64,000 bases of DNA from positions 74,828,349-74,892,348 of the forward strand of contig NC_087062.1 of NCBI RefSeq assembly GCF_963678635.1, read 5' to 3'. The DNA comes from Symsagittifera roscoffensis. Its lineage: Eukaryota; Xenacoelomorpha; Acoela; Convolutidae. This document shows, piece by piece, positions 48,811-59,056 of this stretch (its first letter is position 1; the number at the start of each line of letters is the position of its first letter). Under the pieces are notes generated by a model. It did no database searches. It worked only from the letters and a program-made list of their open reading frames with translations, and was not told where the DNA came from. The position numbers were made by a program, and so were the translations under genes.

Positions 48811-49104
48811 ATGATCCAATCACGTTCGGGAGTGGCATGTAGTTTGACTTTAAATGCAGTGCCTAGTGACTTGGATTTGTACGTATACTTGAACATCGAC
48901 ATGGCCATTTTTCGGTTGCAATGGGTTTCCTTTGCTGCGATGCCAAATCGTACTTTAAATCCGTTGAGTGTAGTGACTGTAGGCAGCATGTCGGGTGTGT
49001 TTTGGCATTGGGTTGTCAAGTGTGATTGGGTTGTCAAGTTCCTTGCTGCTCGTCTTTGGGCTGTATGTTATCTATATACTGCATTGTATTATTTACATGA
49101 ATAA
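48811..49104 (+). other. Unassigned open frame, both strands open
   Basis: A 97-codon frame on + (acceptor-like GATTTTAG just upstream) overlaps a 79-codon frame on the minus strand (48798-49037). Base composition is more balanced than around it. No family is recognised for either. It may be part of the minus-strand retroelement relic or a lone exon. Confidence 0.2.
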
Positions 49105-49169
49105 ATCTTTGTTAATTTTGTTTTTAGTCATGACGTTGTAACTGTTTTTATCGCAAAAGCGTTATTGTT

Positions 49170-49540
49170 TAGTTCGGTTTTTTAAGAGCTACTCACACCT
49201 GAGTAACTCTCGTCAAAAATAGAGTTGTGGGTCACAAAGCGTGGATGAAGCACGGTGGGTGAGGCCGGCTATAGAGCATGCTCAGTGCGTCCTCTCTGGT
49301 GGGTTAGGCCAGTAGTGAGGGTATAAATTCATGCTCTCTTTTTTGGAGGGTCCTGTTTAAGTTGAACCTTTCGTGCTTTTTATTACTGTTTTTTTCTTTT
49401 TTGTCTTGGATGTATAATTTGTCTGTTTACTTGGTGCGTTTTTCGGTTTTGACTTCGGTGTCTTGCTCTATTAAGATCTTGTTGAAGAGGGGCGTATATA
49501 ATATATAATGGTTCGTATTGTGGTTCGCTCAGAGATGCTT
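49170..49540. mobile_element. Possible LTR with TATA box
   Basis: A GC-richer block with AGGGTATAAATTC (TATA box at 49322-49327) preceded by GC-rich sequence, resembling an LTR promoter. It flanks the retroelement relics to its right, but no matching second LTR was found. Confidence 0.25.
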
Positions 49541-49750
49541 GGCAAATTACTAGTTCTTATTTTTTACGAAGAAATTTTGTGTGTTTTGAAATATTCCTGA
49601 TTGAAAAGGATTAAAAGTGTTGTTGCTAATGCGAAGGTTATAATAGTCTTTTTTTAATTGTCATTATGATGGATGTCAAAATTGTGAGAAGTATCATAAA
49701 AAGAAGAAAAACATCTGTTCTACCGAATAGATGTTGCAAAATTTAGATAG

Positions 49751-50081
49751 TTATTTGAAATATCGTACCTGAGGAGGTGGTAAGAATTTTGAAAAATTAG
49801 CGTAGGTTCGGGCTAGGGAATAGAAAATGATGAAAAAGTTGCAAAAAATTATCAGAAGGACGACGATTATTTCTAGGATATCGGATATTAAGATTATACA
49901 AACTTTGAAAAAATTTGAAAAGATTGAAAAACAGTTTGAAAGAAAATTTTGTAATTTGTTGACTGTTCGAGAAAGAAGCATTTAAACAAATGGATCGTTT
50001 TTGTCGATTTTTTTTGAGGCAAAATTCGAGTGCGGTTGGATTTTTTTTTGGTTTTTTGACAAGTGGGTTGGGTTTCGGCAA
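49751..50081 (-). other. Minus-strand open frames with a hydrophobic segment
   Basis: Two overlapping minus-strand frames. One (49751-49981) carries a long hydrophobic stretch (ISDILEIIVVLLIIFCNFFI) near its C-terminus. It lies downstream of the minus-strand integrase relic, so it might be what is left of a later ORF of that element. It could also be chance in AT-rich DNA. Confidence 0.2.
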
Positions 50082-50716
50082 TTTTTGATGATGAGAAGTT
50101 TTGTGGAATCGTAAGGCTCTTCCTGGTTTTGTTGTTATTTATTGGTTGGAGTATTGGGGGTATCTAAGAGAAATTAGTCCTTTAGGCTAAATGATCATTC
50201 CCTTTTTGTTCTTTAGGCTAATTTAATGTTTTTGCTTGAGGGGGTTTTGAGGTCTATGTTGGGACAATTTTGTTGATCTTTGTTCTACTTGATAGAGGAG
50301 GGTTGTATTATGAGACTTTTTTTATTTCAGGTGTCAATGTTTTGCGGTTTGCTTATTTTTGACCTGGAGGTCCTTTAGTTATACTTAGAGATTAGCTTGA
50401 AGGTGACTAATTGTCGGCTAAAGAAGTCGCATCAAAAATGAGGTGATGATTGGGAAAAGGTTTTTTTTTGGTTGAATTTGAACTAGTTTGTTCAAGTGCT
50501 TTTCAGCATGAATTTTGAAAAAATGTTCGGGTTATGAAAAAATCTTCAAGAGGAGAAAATGTTAATTATTTGAAAGTGTTTTCTGAAATTCAATTTTCTT
50601 TAATATTTTAGATTGTGGAATGAATGCTTTATAGTCTTTGCGAGGCTGATTTCGAAGTCGCGATGATTGTCAATGTGGAGATTTTTCTTTTTAATTTTGT
50701 GGTAGGATTTTTTCTT

Positions 50717-51270
50717 CTAGTTTTCGATTTTTCTTCCTGTTTGAGTTATCTTTTTGTTTTCTAAATTTTTTGATAATTGTTTGTTAAGTTCTTTATTATT
50801 TTTTTCGAATAATTTTTGAATAGAATTCATATCAGTGCTTTGATTTTGTTCGTGATTGGAGTTATTTTGATTAATAATTTTAAGTCCTGTAAGGGAGTAT
50901 AATTGAGTCAATTCGCGAAGAGCGTACTCTTTCGGATAATAAGGTAAAAGATTGTTACGGTGTTGAACAATTTCTTTTTTGTTTAGGTGTTGCAAAATTT
51001 GGAATTAAAACGTATGTTTCAATTTTTAAGTTTGTAGCTGGTGTTAATTGGGAATTTATTTGAGAATTAAAATTTTGTCTTTGTAAAAGTTTTTTTGTTA
51101 CTTTTTGATAATTTTCATTGTGTTTTTCATCTCTGAATAAAATCCATTCGGTGGGTGTACCCGAAGCTAATTTTAATGTTTATGGATGATGAAAGTGATC
51201 TTCATCGTGGGTATGTAGTGGTAGATTATAACATATTGATTCTTTAGTGGATTGACAAAATCCTTGTGTG
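50717..51270 (-). pseudogene. Relic of a Ty3/gypsy-type integrase C-terminus
   Basis: On the minus strand about 85 codons (51270 down to about 50990) are open except for one TAA near 51183. They encode an A-rich-codon peptide with GTPTEWILFRDEKH and ETYVLIPNFATP. A frameshift then leads into LNKKEIVQHRNNLLPYYPKE and a further ~60 residues to TAG. HRNNLLPYYP sits like the end of the GPY/F module in Ty3/gypsy integrases. The GPY/F core itself appears deleted at the frameshift. The catalytic core is missing and the sequence is cut off where copy A begins. Family assignment is from memory of the general module. Confidence 0.45.
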
Positions 51271-51319
51271 TTTTTTGAAGAATTTGCTGTGAAAAAAATG
51301 GTTTTCGTGGTTTTTGATT

Positions 51320-51935
51320 GAGTCCAACGACAAGTTTTTGGATGACCTCGAGTTGCTAAGAAGGAGATTTAATTCCGACTAGAAGATCTCGGAACGGAAT
51401 TTGTCCATAGCTTCGAAGTTCATGGATGGAGTAAAAAGTGATGAACTGAAAACCATGCTGGCCACTCACTACACATTGTCAGCGGACTCCGTGCCGACAC
51501 CCGATGATCTGCGCATGAAGTTACGCAAAAATTTGCTCATAAAACCAAGGTCTCAAAATCGCTACACTAACTACAGCAACTACAGTGGAATGAACATCGG
51601 CACAAGCTCTGGTTGGTATAAACATCGTGACGACATGGACAAAAGGAGGTCATGCGCTAATTGTGGTTTGCTGGACCATCACGTATCAGCCTGTTCCACT
51701 TAAAAACAAAAGGTGAAAGTAATTGATGTCTTTCTTGAGGATGTTGAAGCAACCGACGAGGACCACCAAAAATATGTGAGAGGGCTTATAATGAAGTATG
51801 GACCGAGATGCTTCTTTTGCAATCTGGAAGGACATTTCAAATCAGACGGCTTTCATTTCTGGGATGCAGTGGCAGACGCGAAGCATCTCCGCCATAAAGA
51901 GGCGCTATCAGAGGTCAAGGCTAGTCGAGCACGCT
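51320..51935 (+). pseudogene. Copy A: gag C-terminus with two zinc knuckles
   Basis: Starts within a capsid-like helical region (VKSDELKTMLATHY, PTPDDLRMKLR). A complete CCHC knuckle at 51650-51694 (CANCGLLDHHVSAC) follows, then after a stop a second at 51809-51850. In the second the last Cys is replaced by Gly (CFFCNLEGHFKSDG). Such knuckles bind the element's RNA during packaging. There are in-frame stops at 51361-51390 and 51701-51703. Confidence 0.8.
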
Positions 51936-51936
51936 A

Positions 51937-52274
51937 ATGAACGAAGCTGAGTCGCGGAAGAAAGAAGTGACACAAGGCAAATTCACGACTAAAAAAGTCA
52001 AGACCTTGCCTGATGACGCAATTAACTCGAGCCTGGAGCCTGAGTCGGCTAAAGCGCTTAAAATAGATTATGGCTTGGTGGCTCGGACCGCACTACAGAA
52101 TATTCAGCAAGAGTTGGCCACGACAGAAATTGAGCAGTGGGTAAGGTCTGAACTTGAAAACACAGAGCTGCGCGAGAAACTTGACATCTAAAGAAGGCAG
52201 CGAAAGAAGAGGAGAACCAGGAACCAAAGAAACCGGGTCTGAAGTTGAATGTCATCTCAGGTTAGAGCTTTGGC
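51937..52274 (+). pseudogene. Copy A: gag-pro linker
   Basis: Charged, Glu/Lys-rich, coiled-coil-like segment (EQWVRSELENTELREKL) ending at TAA 52189-52191. A frameshift then connects to the protease frame. No domain beyond the predicted coil. Confidence 0.55.
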
Positions 52275-53273
52275 ATGACAAAAGAAGGGACAAAAGTAAT
52301 GTCAGTAAGATCGGTCGCAGGGCATCAGGTAGTAAAGAACCTCAGTGAACAATCTGAGACCACGCTGGTACACCTGGACATCTATTCTGACTACTTGAGA
52401 GAAAAAGAACCCAATTTGTATTCCAGGGCCGTGAGAGCGTTACTCGCGACAGGTGGGCCAACACTAATGAGAGTGGATGGACAATATATAAAAATCTATG
52501 GCCCATACCCGATCCTGATGAACGTGGACAGCATAAATATTTACACGAAAGCTCACGTGACCAAGGTCAGTGACCAATTAGGCCGGTTCTACATCGGTCG
52601 AGAAGAGCTCAAGGTGCGACGAATTGGCCACAAAACCAAGCTCGAGCAGAACTCGGTCCACATAGGCTTTGAAGCCCTTCTGGCAGCACACGTATTGGAC
52701 GTACAGGGCAGACAACTCTCCGTGAAGGGACTGTTCGACACCGGAGCCGTGGTCAGTGTCATGCCCATAAGCACCTGGACTGACATGGGCTTCGATAGGT
52801 CGGATCTGATACCAACCAATATCAGACTGGCACCGGCCAATCACGTTGCATCATACGTGGCTGGAAGGACTCCCATCATTTCGTTGCAGCTAGGAGGAAG
52901 GCATCTCTGGATGAGTTTTCTGGTCGTCGAAAATATTGACGAATCCGACCAGTTCATCCTAAGACGAGACTTTGAGCGCAACTTCGACGTCACAATTGAT
53001 GTCAACGACGAGTTGATACGGATCAAGGATCCAGATAGAAAGTATGAAAAGAAACCCGTTAAAAAAATTGTGAATAACCTAGCAAAGGTGCCAATTTTTC
53101 TAGATCGGAAGGAAATAAATCCATCTGTACTAGCGACGTTCAGGATGAGGAATTTGAATGAGTTTAGTAACAACAGACAGGTGGGTCTGATTCCCAACCC
53201 AAACAGTAAGAGCTCAGCTATTTTAGAAAGAAGCTTCTCACTCACTCAGAGCGGACTGTGTGTGAGTGGGTAG
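52275..53273 (+). pseudogene. Copy A: retropepsin-like aspartic protease region
   Basis: The longest open frame in the element (332 codons). The catalytic motif LFDTGAVVSVMP (DTGA at 52737-52748) is intact, followed by the hydrophobic flap-like strands and QFILRRDF. In working enzymes the latter is usually a Leu-Gly-Arg-Asp-type motif, so the Gly appears lost. About 150 residues precede the protease and about 100 follow. The protease would have cut the polyprotein into gag and pol parts as a homodimer. Confidence 0.8.
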
Positions 53274-53617
53274 TTGAACACACAGGCGACAACAGTGACG
53301 ATACAACGAGGAAAGAAGCTTGGCTATGCGTTGCCTCTAAACGCACACTATCAGAGTTTGAAGAATTTGAAAAACTTTTAAGTAACGAAGTGTCCATTAC
53401 ATGCTAACCAAGATTGTATACTGAAAAGAACGAATGAATTGAAGTCTTTTAAGAAAGTGCTTTCCATGAAATCAGAGACAGACGATGGGCTGTCTAGTTG
53501 CCCGATTTTCCCTGAGAGACCAACAGACTTAGAGTTAGCAGTACATAAACCAGTCCTACCTGAGAACACCTAAAAAGTAAAATATCGGATAAGGAACTTG
53601 ACTCTCTTAGAGCATGA

Positions 53618-54250
53618 TTGAATCGGGACGCGGACGTTTTTTCGAAGCAAAATAATGACATAGGTTGCTGCAATTTTGTAGAAAATGAAATAGAGATAGA
53701 AGAGGATTCGGTACCTCACAGGGAGGGAGCTAGGAGAATGACGCCACACAAGTTGGAAGCATGCAGGAAGGAGGTTGAGATGTTAATGGAATACGACATG
53801 ATTGAACCGTCGAAGTCCCCGTGGGCTTGCGGCATAGATATGGCAAAAAGAAAGGGGCAACTTAGGTTTTGTGGTGATTTCCGTTACCTGAACGCGCCAA
53901 CGATAAAGGACGCAAACCCGATTCTCTGCATCGATGAGAGCCTCTCCAAGATGGGAGAAGCAAAATTCTTCCCGACGTTGGATTTGTGCTCTGCGTTCTG
54001 GCAAGTGCCCCTCAGAAAACAGGATCGAGAAAAAACAGGCTTCGCGTGTGAGCTGGGACTGTTCCAGTGGTAAAGAATGCCGTTTGGACTATGCAATGCG
54101 GCGGCCACATTCCAACGATTAATGGCCCAGGCACTCACGAATGTGACTTAAAAAATTCGGAACCTCATATTATGTTACGTTGATGATGTGGTGATTGCGA
54201 CACCAACCCTGGAGGACCATATAGAGAGACTGGACGAGGTCTTTACTTGC
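53618..54250 (+). pseudogene. Copy A: reverse transcriptase (interrupted, thumb deleted)
   Basis: Shows gypsy RT blocks in order: MIEPSKSPWACGI, LRFCGDFRYLN, FPTLDLCSAFWQVP (first catalytic Asp in LDL), then a TAA, RMPFGLCNAAATFQRLM, another TAA, and CYVDDVVIATP with the YVDD catalytic pair at 54176-54187. After EDHIERLDEVFTCMR the next recognisable text is already the start of the connection/RNase H part (WKAPKTDTQL). About 50 codons of palm/thumb are therefore deleted near 54250. Not functional. Confidence 0.9.
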
Positions 54251-54269
54251 ATGAGGCAGTATTGGCATG

Positions 54270-54880
54270 GAAAGCACCGAAGACCGACACGCAATTGAAG
54301 AGTTTTCTCGGATTCGCTAATTACTACTGAGAGTTTATCAAAGGGTATGCTGACAAGATACACCCTATGCAGCAGTTGATGCAAAATAAGGGTAAGACGT
54401 TCAGCTGGACTGACGAGGCTCAGATCTCTTTTGAGAACATGAAGCGCGAACTTTGCGAGGCTCCGGTCGTCAGTGTGCCGACAGAGAAAGGGATGTTTTT
54501 GCTAGACATAGACGCATCAGTAGTTGCGATATTGGGCATAGTTCACCAGGAACAAGAGTGAAACGGAAGGACTGTTCTCCGGGCAATAGCCTATGGTAAA
54601 ATTCTAAGCGACACTGAAATGAAATATGGTGCACCGAAATCGGAGATGTTCACAGTGATTACCTTTGTTGAAAAGTATAGGGCTACTTAGGGAGTGCTCC
54701 ATTCAAGTTGCGCTTGGACAATGGAGCTATTGCCTGGCTCAATACCTATTCGATGGACCAAAGCTGGACCGTGCGTATGGATGGCTATCACATGATTAAT
54801 GACTATAGAGCATCAAACACGTGACAAGCACCAGAATGCCGACAGCCTCAGCAAGAAGACGCAGTTTTAGGGTCGATTAG
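54270..54880 (+). pseudogene. Copy A: connection domain and RNase H
   Basis: FLGFANYY, stop, EFIKGYADKIHPMQQLM, then FSWTDEAQISFENMK and the RNase H start (FLLDIDASVVAILGIVHQEQ, first acidic residue in DIDAS). After a TGA it continues as SDTEMKYG.PKSEMFTV.TFVEKYR. Further stops and frameshifts follow to the ADSLSKK-like end near 54860. The order matches the gypsy family. Confidence 0.8.
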
Positions 54881-56310
54881 AAGAGAAGCAAGCTAACCAG
54901 GCAGAAATTAAGGATGGCTTTTCCTTTCTGGATAAAGACACCTATGACAAGCTACCACTCACCAGGTGGCTTGATAAGTCCGGGCATCCCATTCCAGGAC
55001 ACCCTGAACTTCCCGTAGAAACGGCTGCTGAGATAAAAGTGTAGGCGAAGGGTGAACCGGTTCCATTGGATTTGCTAGTTAGATCAAACATGTTGCAGCA
55101 AAAACTTACGAGGCTAGACATCAACAGCATAGCCCTGTTGGACAAGATGGTGAACGTAGCACCGGATGTCATGCGGAAACTCCCTGATATGCTTGACAGA
55201 GAAGTTGAGAGGCATGATCATGAATGGATGCAGACCATGTAGAGGTTGACCATCACTGAAAGAACCGAGAGGAGACCGGTAGCAATTCGGAGTCGGGACA
55301 TTGAACTGGATTGCCGATCGATACTTTTGAGGACTTCGTATATGGAACGTCAACAAGCAACCGATACTCAAACCGCTCAAGAGGTCAGCGTTAAAATATG
55401 ATTCAGCGTGACAAGAACAGTTCAGTTCACTGATGCGAGGGACGAGTACGAGCCGAGCTCGGACTGTTCATCCGTAGATGAAACATTGTCCGGGTAGTCA
55501 AGTCATGTCTGGCCTGGCCAGTTTGATTTGTCCGGGAAGTCCACGCTAAAACGACGGAGGGAAAAAATGTTGTCCGGGGAGTCGAGAAACGTCAGGAATA
55601 AATCAGATGACGGCGATGCAGACTCCATCAGCTCGAGTTATGGGTCAGAGTCTCAGTCTTGGGAAAATGTGTCAGAGACTACCTCCAGTTCTGACCTCTC
55701 GGAGATTCCGATTCATTCCTTGCAAATGGAATGGAAGCTGCGCGGGCTGGATAGAGAAATGAATCAAGAACCAGACAGGGACCGGTATATCTCCGATGAG
55801 GTGGGCACGGTAGTTGATAATGCCGCAGATGAGCTTGAGTTACTAGCACTGTCGAAACGTCCAACTAGATTACTCCCGCATGCTACGGTCGTCCGTACCA
55901 ATCTGGAACCTTTAGAGCTATACGCAACACCTTTGAGAAAGTTATAGTGGTAAAATGATGGACGATCCCCATGCTACGGAGATAATCAGCAGACAGCTAA
56001 CTGTGATGAAGTCATATCTTAAAGCCAGGTTCCGACTTTCGGATCTTTTAAGGGCTCAACGAAACTATAGGATGACAAACAATTCAAAGAAGTGGATAGA
56101 AAACGAAGCACCTGACAAAAGCAATTTGGAAGAGGACAGCTATAAGATCTTAAAGCAATTTTGTTTAAAGAGAAAGGATTTGTTATTCTTGAACAAAGAC
56201 GGGATTGTGGCCTGCCAGCGCAAAGAAGAAGACAAAGTCCTTTGCAAATACAATTTGATAGTACTTGCAAAGATGGTAGTACTACCACAGATGGTAGTAC
56301 TGTTCCTGGA
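54880..56310 (+). pseudogene. Copy A: unusually long RNase H-integrase linker
   Basis: About 450 codons with a few stops. They begin FSFLDKDTYDKLPLTRWLDK and GHPIPGHPELPVE. A low-complexity acidic/Ser-rich part follows at 55528-55947 (SSSYGSESQSWENVSETTSS, DLSEIPIHSLQMEWKLRGLD), and then a basic helical part. Typical gypsy elements have a short linker here. No enzyme motif is seen; most of it looks disordered. Two adjacent 12-13-base repeats (GATGGTAGTACT) occur at 56273-56300. Confidence 0.6.
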
Positions 56311-57200
56311 TTGAAGAAGGCCTGTGAGAAATGAATTTCTGCATACTTGTCATTTCAGCAAGCGAAGGATCCCAGAAAGTTGAGATTTTTCATTCAATCG
56401 ATAGAATTGTCAGGATTCAATGAGGTGGTACAAATCAATCATCAAAAAAAATGATTGACGGCCACGGGCTATAACCAAGTGCTGGTAATGATTGATCATT
56501 TTACGAAATACACAGAGGCAGCTCCGTTAATGACAGCAACAGCGGAGGAGACGTGTGATAGTTTGATAATTGTTTGGATAGCAAGGCATGGCTGCCCGAT
56601 CACGTTCCAGTCAGAAAATTGCAAAGCATTCGTTGGAGATCTCACAAAGGAGTTAATGAAGAGGTTGCAGGTGGCACAGGCCCACTCGACTAGTTATCAT
56701 CCACAAACTACTGGCCTGGTCGAAAGACAAATCGCACACTCGTTTCCATGTTGACGGTCTGATGCACACGATACATGGACGACTTGCCGCAGGTAATGGG
56801 CGCTTACAATAGCAATGAACACTCCATCACGGGAATGAGCCCCCACATGATTTTACCTGGCCACGAGAAGGCTCTACCATTAACGTTCTTCTACTCCGAG
56901 TACGAGGCAAGAGAACAGCTTCACAAGTGTACGCACTTGACGTGATCAGGAGACAGCAGGAACTCATTGACCTGTGCAGGAGAAACACGCAGCAGGCTCG
57001 AGTCAGGTAGAAAAAGAGGTTTGAGAAGAGAACCGCTGATGCAAAAGCCTACCCAGCTGGGGAATATGTCTGGGTGTTCCAAGAAATTGTTGCTCCAAAG
57101 GGAACCAAAAAATTGCTGAAAAATGGCGTGGCCCAATTCAAATAACTGAAGTGCACCAGGGTGGAAGTTTTTAACGACTGAGCACCGGATCGGCAGCTCA
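56310..57200 (+). pseudogene. Copy A: integrase (catalytic residues lost)
   Basis: Remains of the zinc-binding N-terminus lie near 56320-56370. The core reads ...VVQINHQKK, stop, LTATGYNQVLVMIDHFTKY, EETCDSLIIVWIARHGCP, FQSENCKAF, HPQTTGLVERQ. Relative to the DDE triad the first Asp is Asn (VQINHQ) and the second is Glu (SENC). The Glu of VERQ remains. The C-terminal part (YVWVFQ, APKGTKKLLK) is frame-broken. Would have inserted the element's DNA into the host; this copy cannot. Confidence 0.85.
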
Positions 57201-57239
57201 TTACGAGAATATCAAACCGCACAATGCCTCATCGGAGGA

Positions 57240-58095
57240 CTGGTGCATTCCGGCTGACATGGATGATGAGGACTACTTGATATTTGAACCAGCCTGCGAG
57301 GTGAATGTGAGAGGCACATGCAAAAAAGACGACGACAATGAAGTGGTGGATGAATGTGATCTGCCACTTGACCTGGAATTGACCGATCGAGTGGAGGTTG
57401 ATGACGAAACTCTACCATATACCGAAGACAACTGAGACTGCCCAGAGCAATCCGAGGTTGATAAAGGAGTAGAGCCTGACTTTCCCTTTACCCTAGAGAC
57501 GCGCCAGTGCAAGAGGGGAGGGAGGAGTAAAAAGAAATACAACCCGTATGGTGAAGACTTTGTCGTGAACAGGATTGTTGTGAGCGACGTGGCGGACTCG
57601 ATAGTGGGTCTGGACGAAATCGTGGTGTCAGAGGAGATCGACCTGATCAACGACACAGACCAGGTCTGGATCGACGATCGCTCAGAACCGGACGTGGAAT
57701 TCGAACCTGAGACGGAGCAGATACACGAGAAAGAGTTAACAAGCTTACGAGTGCTCGAATGTCTCTATGATCTATCCGCTGATCCCAAGGAGACAATCCT
57801 GATGATTCAGGATGTCGATCAGACTATTATCAAATATATCAGTCACGACAACACCGAGTCCAACTGGGTCGTTCCAGATGGTCCCTTACGTGTTCCCAAT
57901 TCCAATCTCGATCGGCTCACTTCTAGGCGATCGACGGGGACGTCGGTGGAAATTTTTGTCCGAGGAGTGGGGGTAGGACTCATCCACACCAAAAATCTTC
58001 TGATCAAAAAATCAAACTCGGCCAGGGAAAAACAGGAGAACTGGAAACGGAGGGCGAAAATGCTAAGAAACCGCTTTTTGGACGAATTTTTTTGA
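57240..58095 (+). pseudogene. Copy A: acidic post-integrase region
   Basis: Mostly Asp/Glu-rich sequence with stop codons to 57435. A 176-codon open frame then runs from 57565 to 58095: DSIVGLDEIVVSEEIDLIND, DPKETILMIQDVDQTIIKYI, GTSVEIFVRGVGVGL, basic C-terminus. It is collinear with pol and shows the same codon use, so it belongs to the element. No chromodomain is recognised. Function unknown. Confidence 0.6.
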
Positions 58096-58149
58096 ATCAT
58101 CTTTTGATCTACCAAATCTACCATTTTTTTGATCTACCAAATCACTACT

Positions 58150-58590
58150 TAAATAACATCATTGCCACAGACAGTGATTTCATGCTCACTGAACTTACGT
58201 GCGCTATAGCGCTAATCGTGGATGTGAGTTTTAAAACATCACTAGCGGTCGTCCTTAATAGACAGTACAAGAATATCGAGTTTTTGTAGAAACAGAGGCG
58301 GGGTGTGGGAGGGATGATAGCGCTGCCCCATGTTGCATCACAGAAACCGGGAAAATACTTGTGTTTCTTGGTAACTAAGGCCACTGACAGACACTACGTG
58401 AATCCCGAGATTTGTTCTGGCACTAACTCGACTCAGGGACTCTCTAGTTGAGAGAGGAGTGACCTCGCTCTCCTTGCCGGTCTATGATCCCAACAGGGGA
58501 AAATTGCATCCGAGAAAGCTATATGCCCTAGAACATGTAAAATGTTTGGAAACGGACATAGAGTTTACTTGCATAAAAGGTACTACCTGA
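58150..58590 (+). pseudogene. Copy A: TARG1/OARD1-like macrodomain
   Basis: Macrodomains bind ADP-ribose; the TARG1 class removes ADP-ribose from glutamate. Segments in order: ELTCAIALIVDVSFK, LAVVLNRQYKNIEFL, TAG at 58287, KQRRGVGGMIALP, then KYLCFLVTKATDRHYVNPE (FLVTK at 58365-58379). After one frameshift near 58425 come GVTSLSLPVYDPNRGKL and LETDIEFTC, ending TGA 58588-58590. The last ~40 residues align without gaps to human TARG1 by eye. The catalytic-Lys position (K84, LVTK) is kept. The D125 position reads Gly, and the MGAGIA phosphate loop is replaced by a shorter Thr-Ser-Leu stretch, so this copy would be inactive even without the stop. It follows the post-integrase region in the same strand and composition. 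Confidence 0.7.
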
Positions 58591-59056
58591 GCATATGTTA
58601 GAGCTGTATTTACTGCCAATAGTTTTTATTAGGTTTAGTTTTTGAGCATTAGGATTAGGTTTTTAGGTATAATTACTACGTTTTAGGTTTTTTTTAAAGT
58701 AGTGTTGATGTATAGTATTGATTTTTTGTAAGTAAAGTGTGGTTATGATTGTGTGATGACTATGCAATTGTGGACTGGACTATTCCAGATGTGAAAGGTG
58801 ACAACGTTCAAATTATTTTACTTTTCACAAGATCGCAGGTGAACGATCCACCTTGGTGCTAGCTTTTAAACTAAGAACAAGAAGAGAATTTCAACTGACT
58901 GCTTTTAAAAGAAATGGATGATGTCTCAATTTTAAGACGAGATAGCTTGTATGATTAATCTAAGTCGTGTCTTTTAGATCATAATTGATCATACATTGTT
59001 TTTTGAACCGACACTGAAATCGAAGAGGCAAATTTACACAAGAAAGATGAGCAAAG
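58591..59056 (+). other. AT-rich spacer between copies A and B; possible shared LTR/leader
   Basis: About 470 bases, T-rich, no ORF, between the last codon of copy A and the first ATG of copy B. Contains TTAGGTTT-type short repeats (58625-58690) and AAAGGTGACAACGTTC near 58795, which could be part of a primer-binding region. If both blocks are one family, this is where a single LTR would lie. TG...CA ends were not established. Confidence 0.3.

Larger units (their letters stand above)
51310..58590 (+). mobile_element. Ty3/gypsy-type LTR retroelement, copy A (decayed)
   Basis: One continuous block of coding-like, GC-balanced sequence in gypsy order: gag tail with zinc knuckles, protease, reverse transcriptase, RNase H, long linker, integrase, acidic ORF, macrodomain. 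It is broken by more than a dozen stops and frameshifts and an internal deletion. The 5' end is lost: coding similarity starts abruptly near 51310 against AT-rich DNA. No flanking LTR pair was identified. The integrase-after-RT order excludes copia, and the RT motifs exclude BEL. Confidence 0.88.

Noticed and set aside
52578-53245. Three overlapping minus-strand frames over the protease region
   Set aside because: Shadows of the plus-strand protease frame; no domain of their own.
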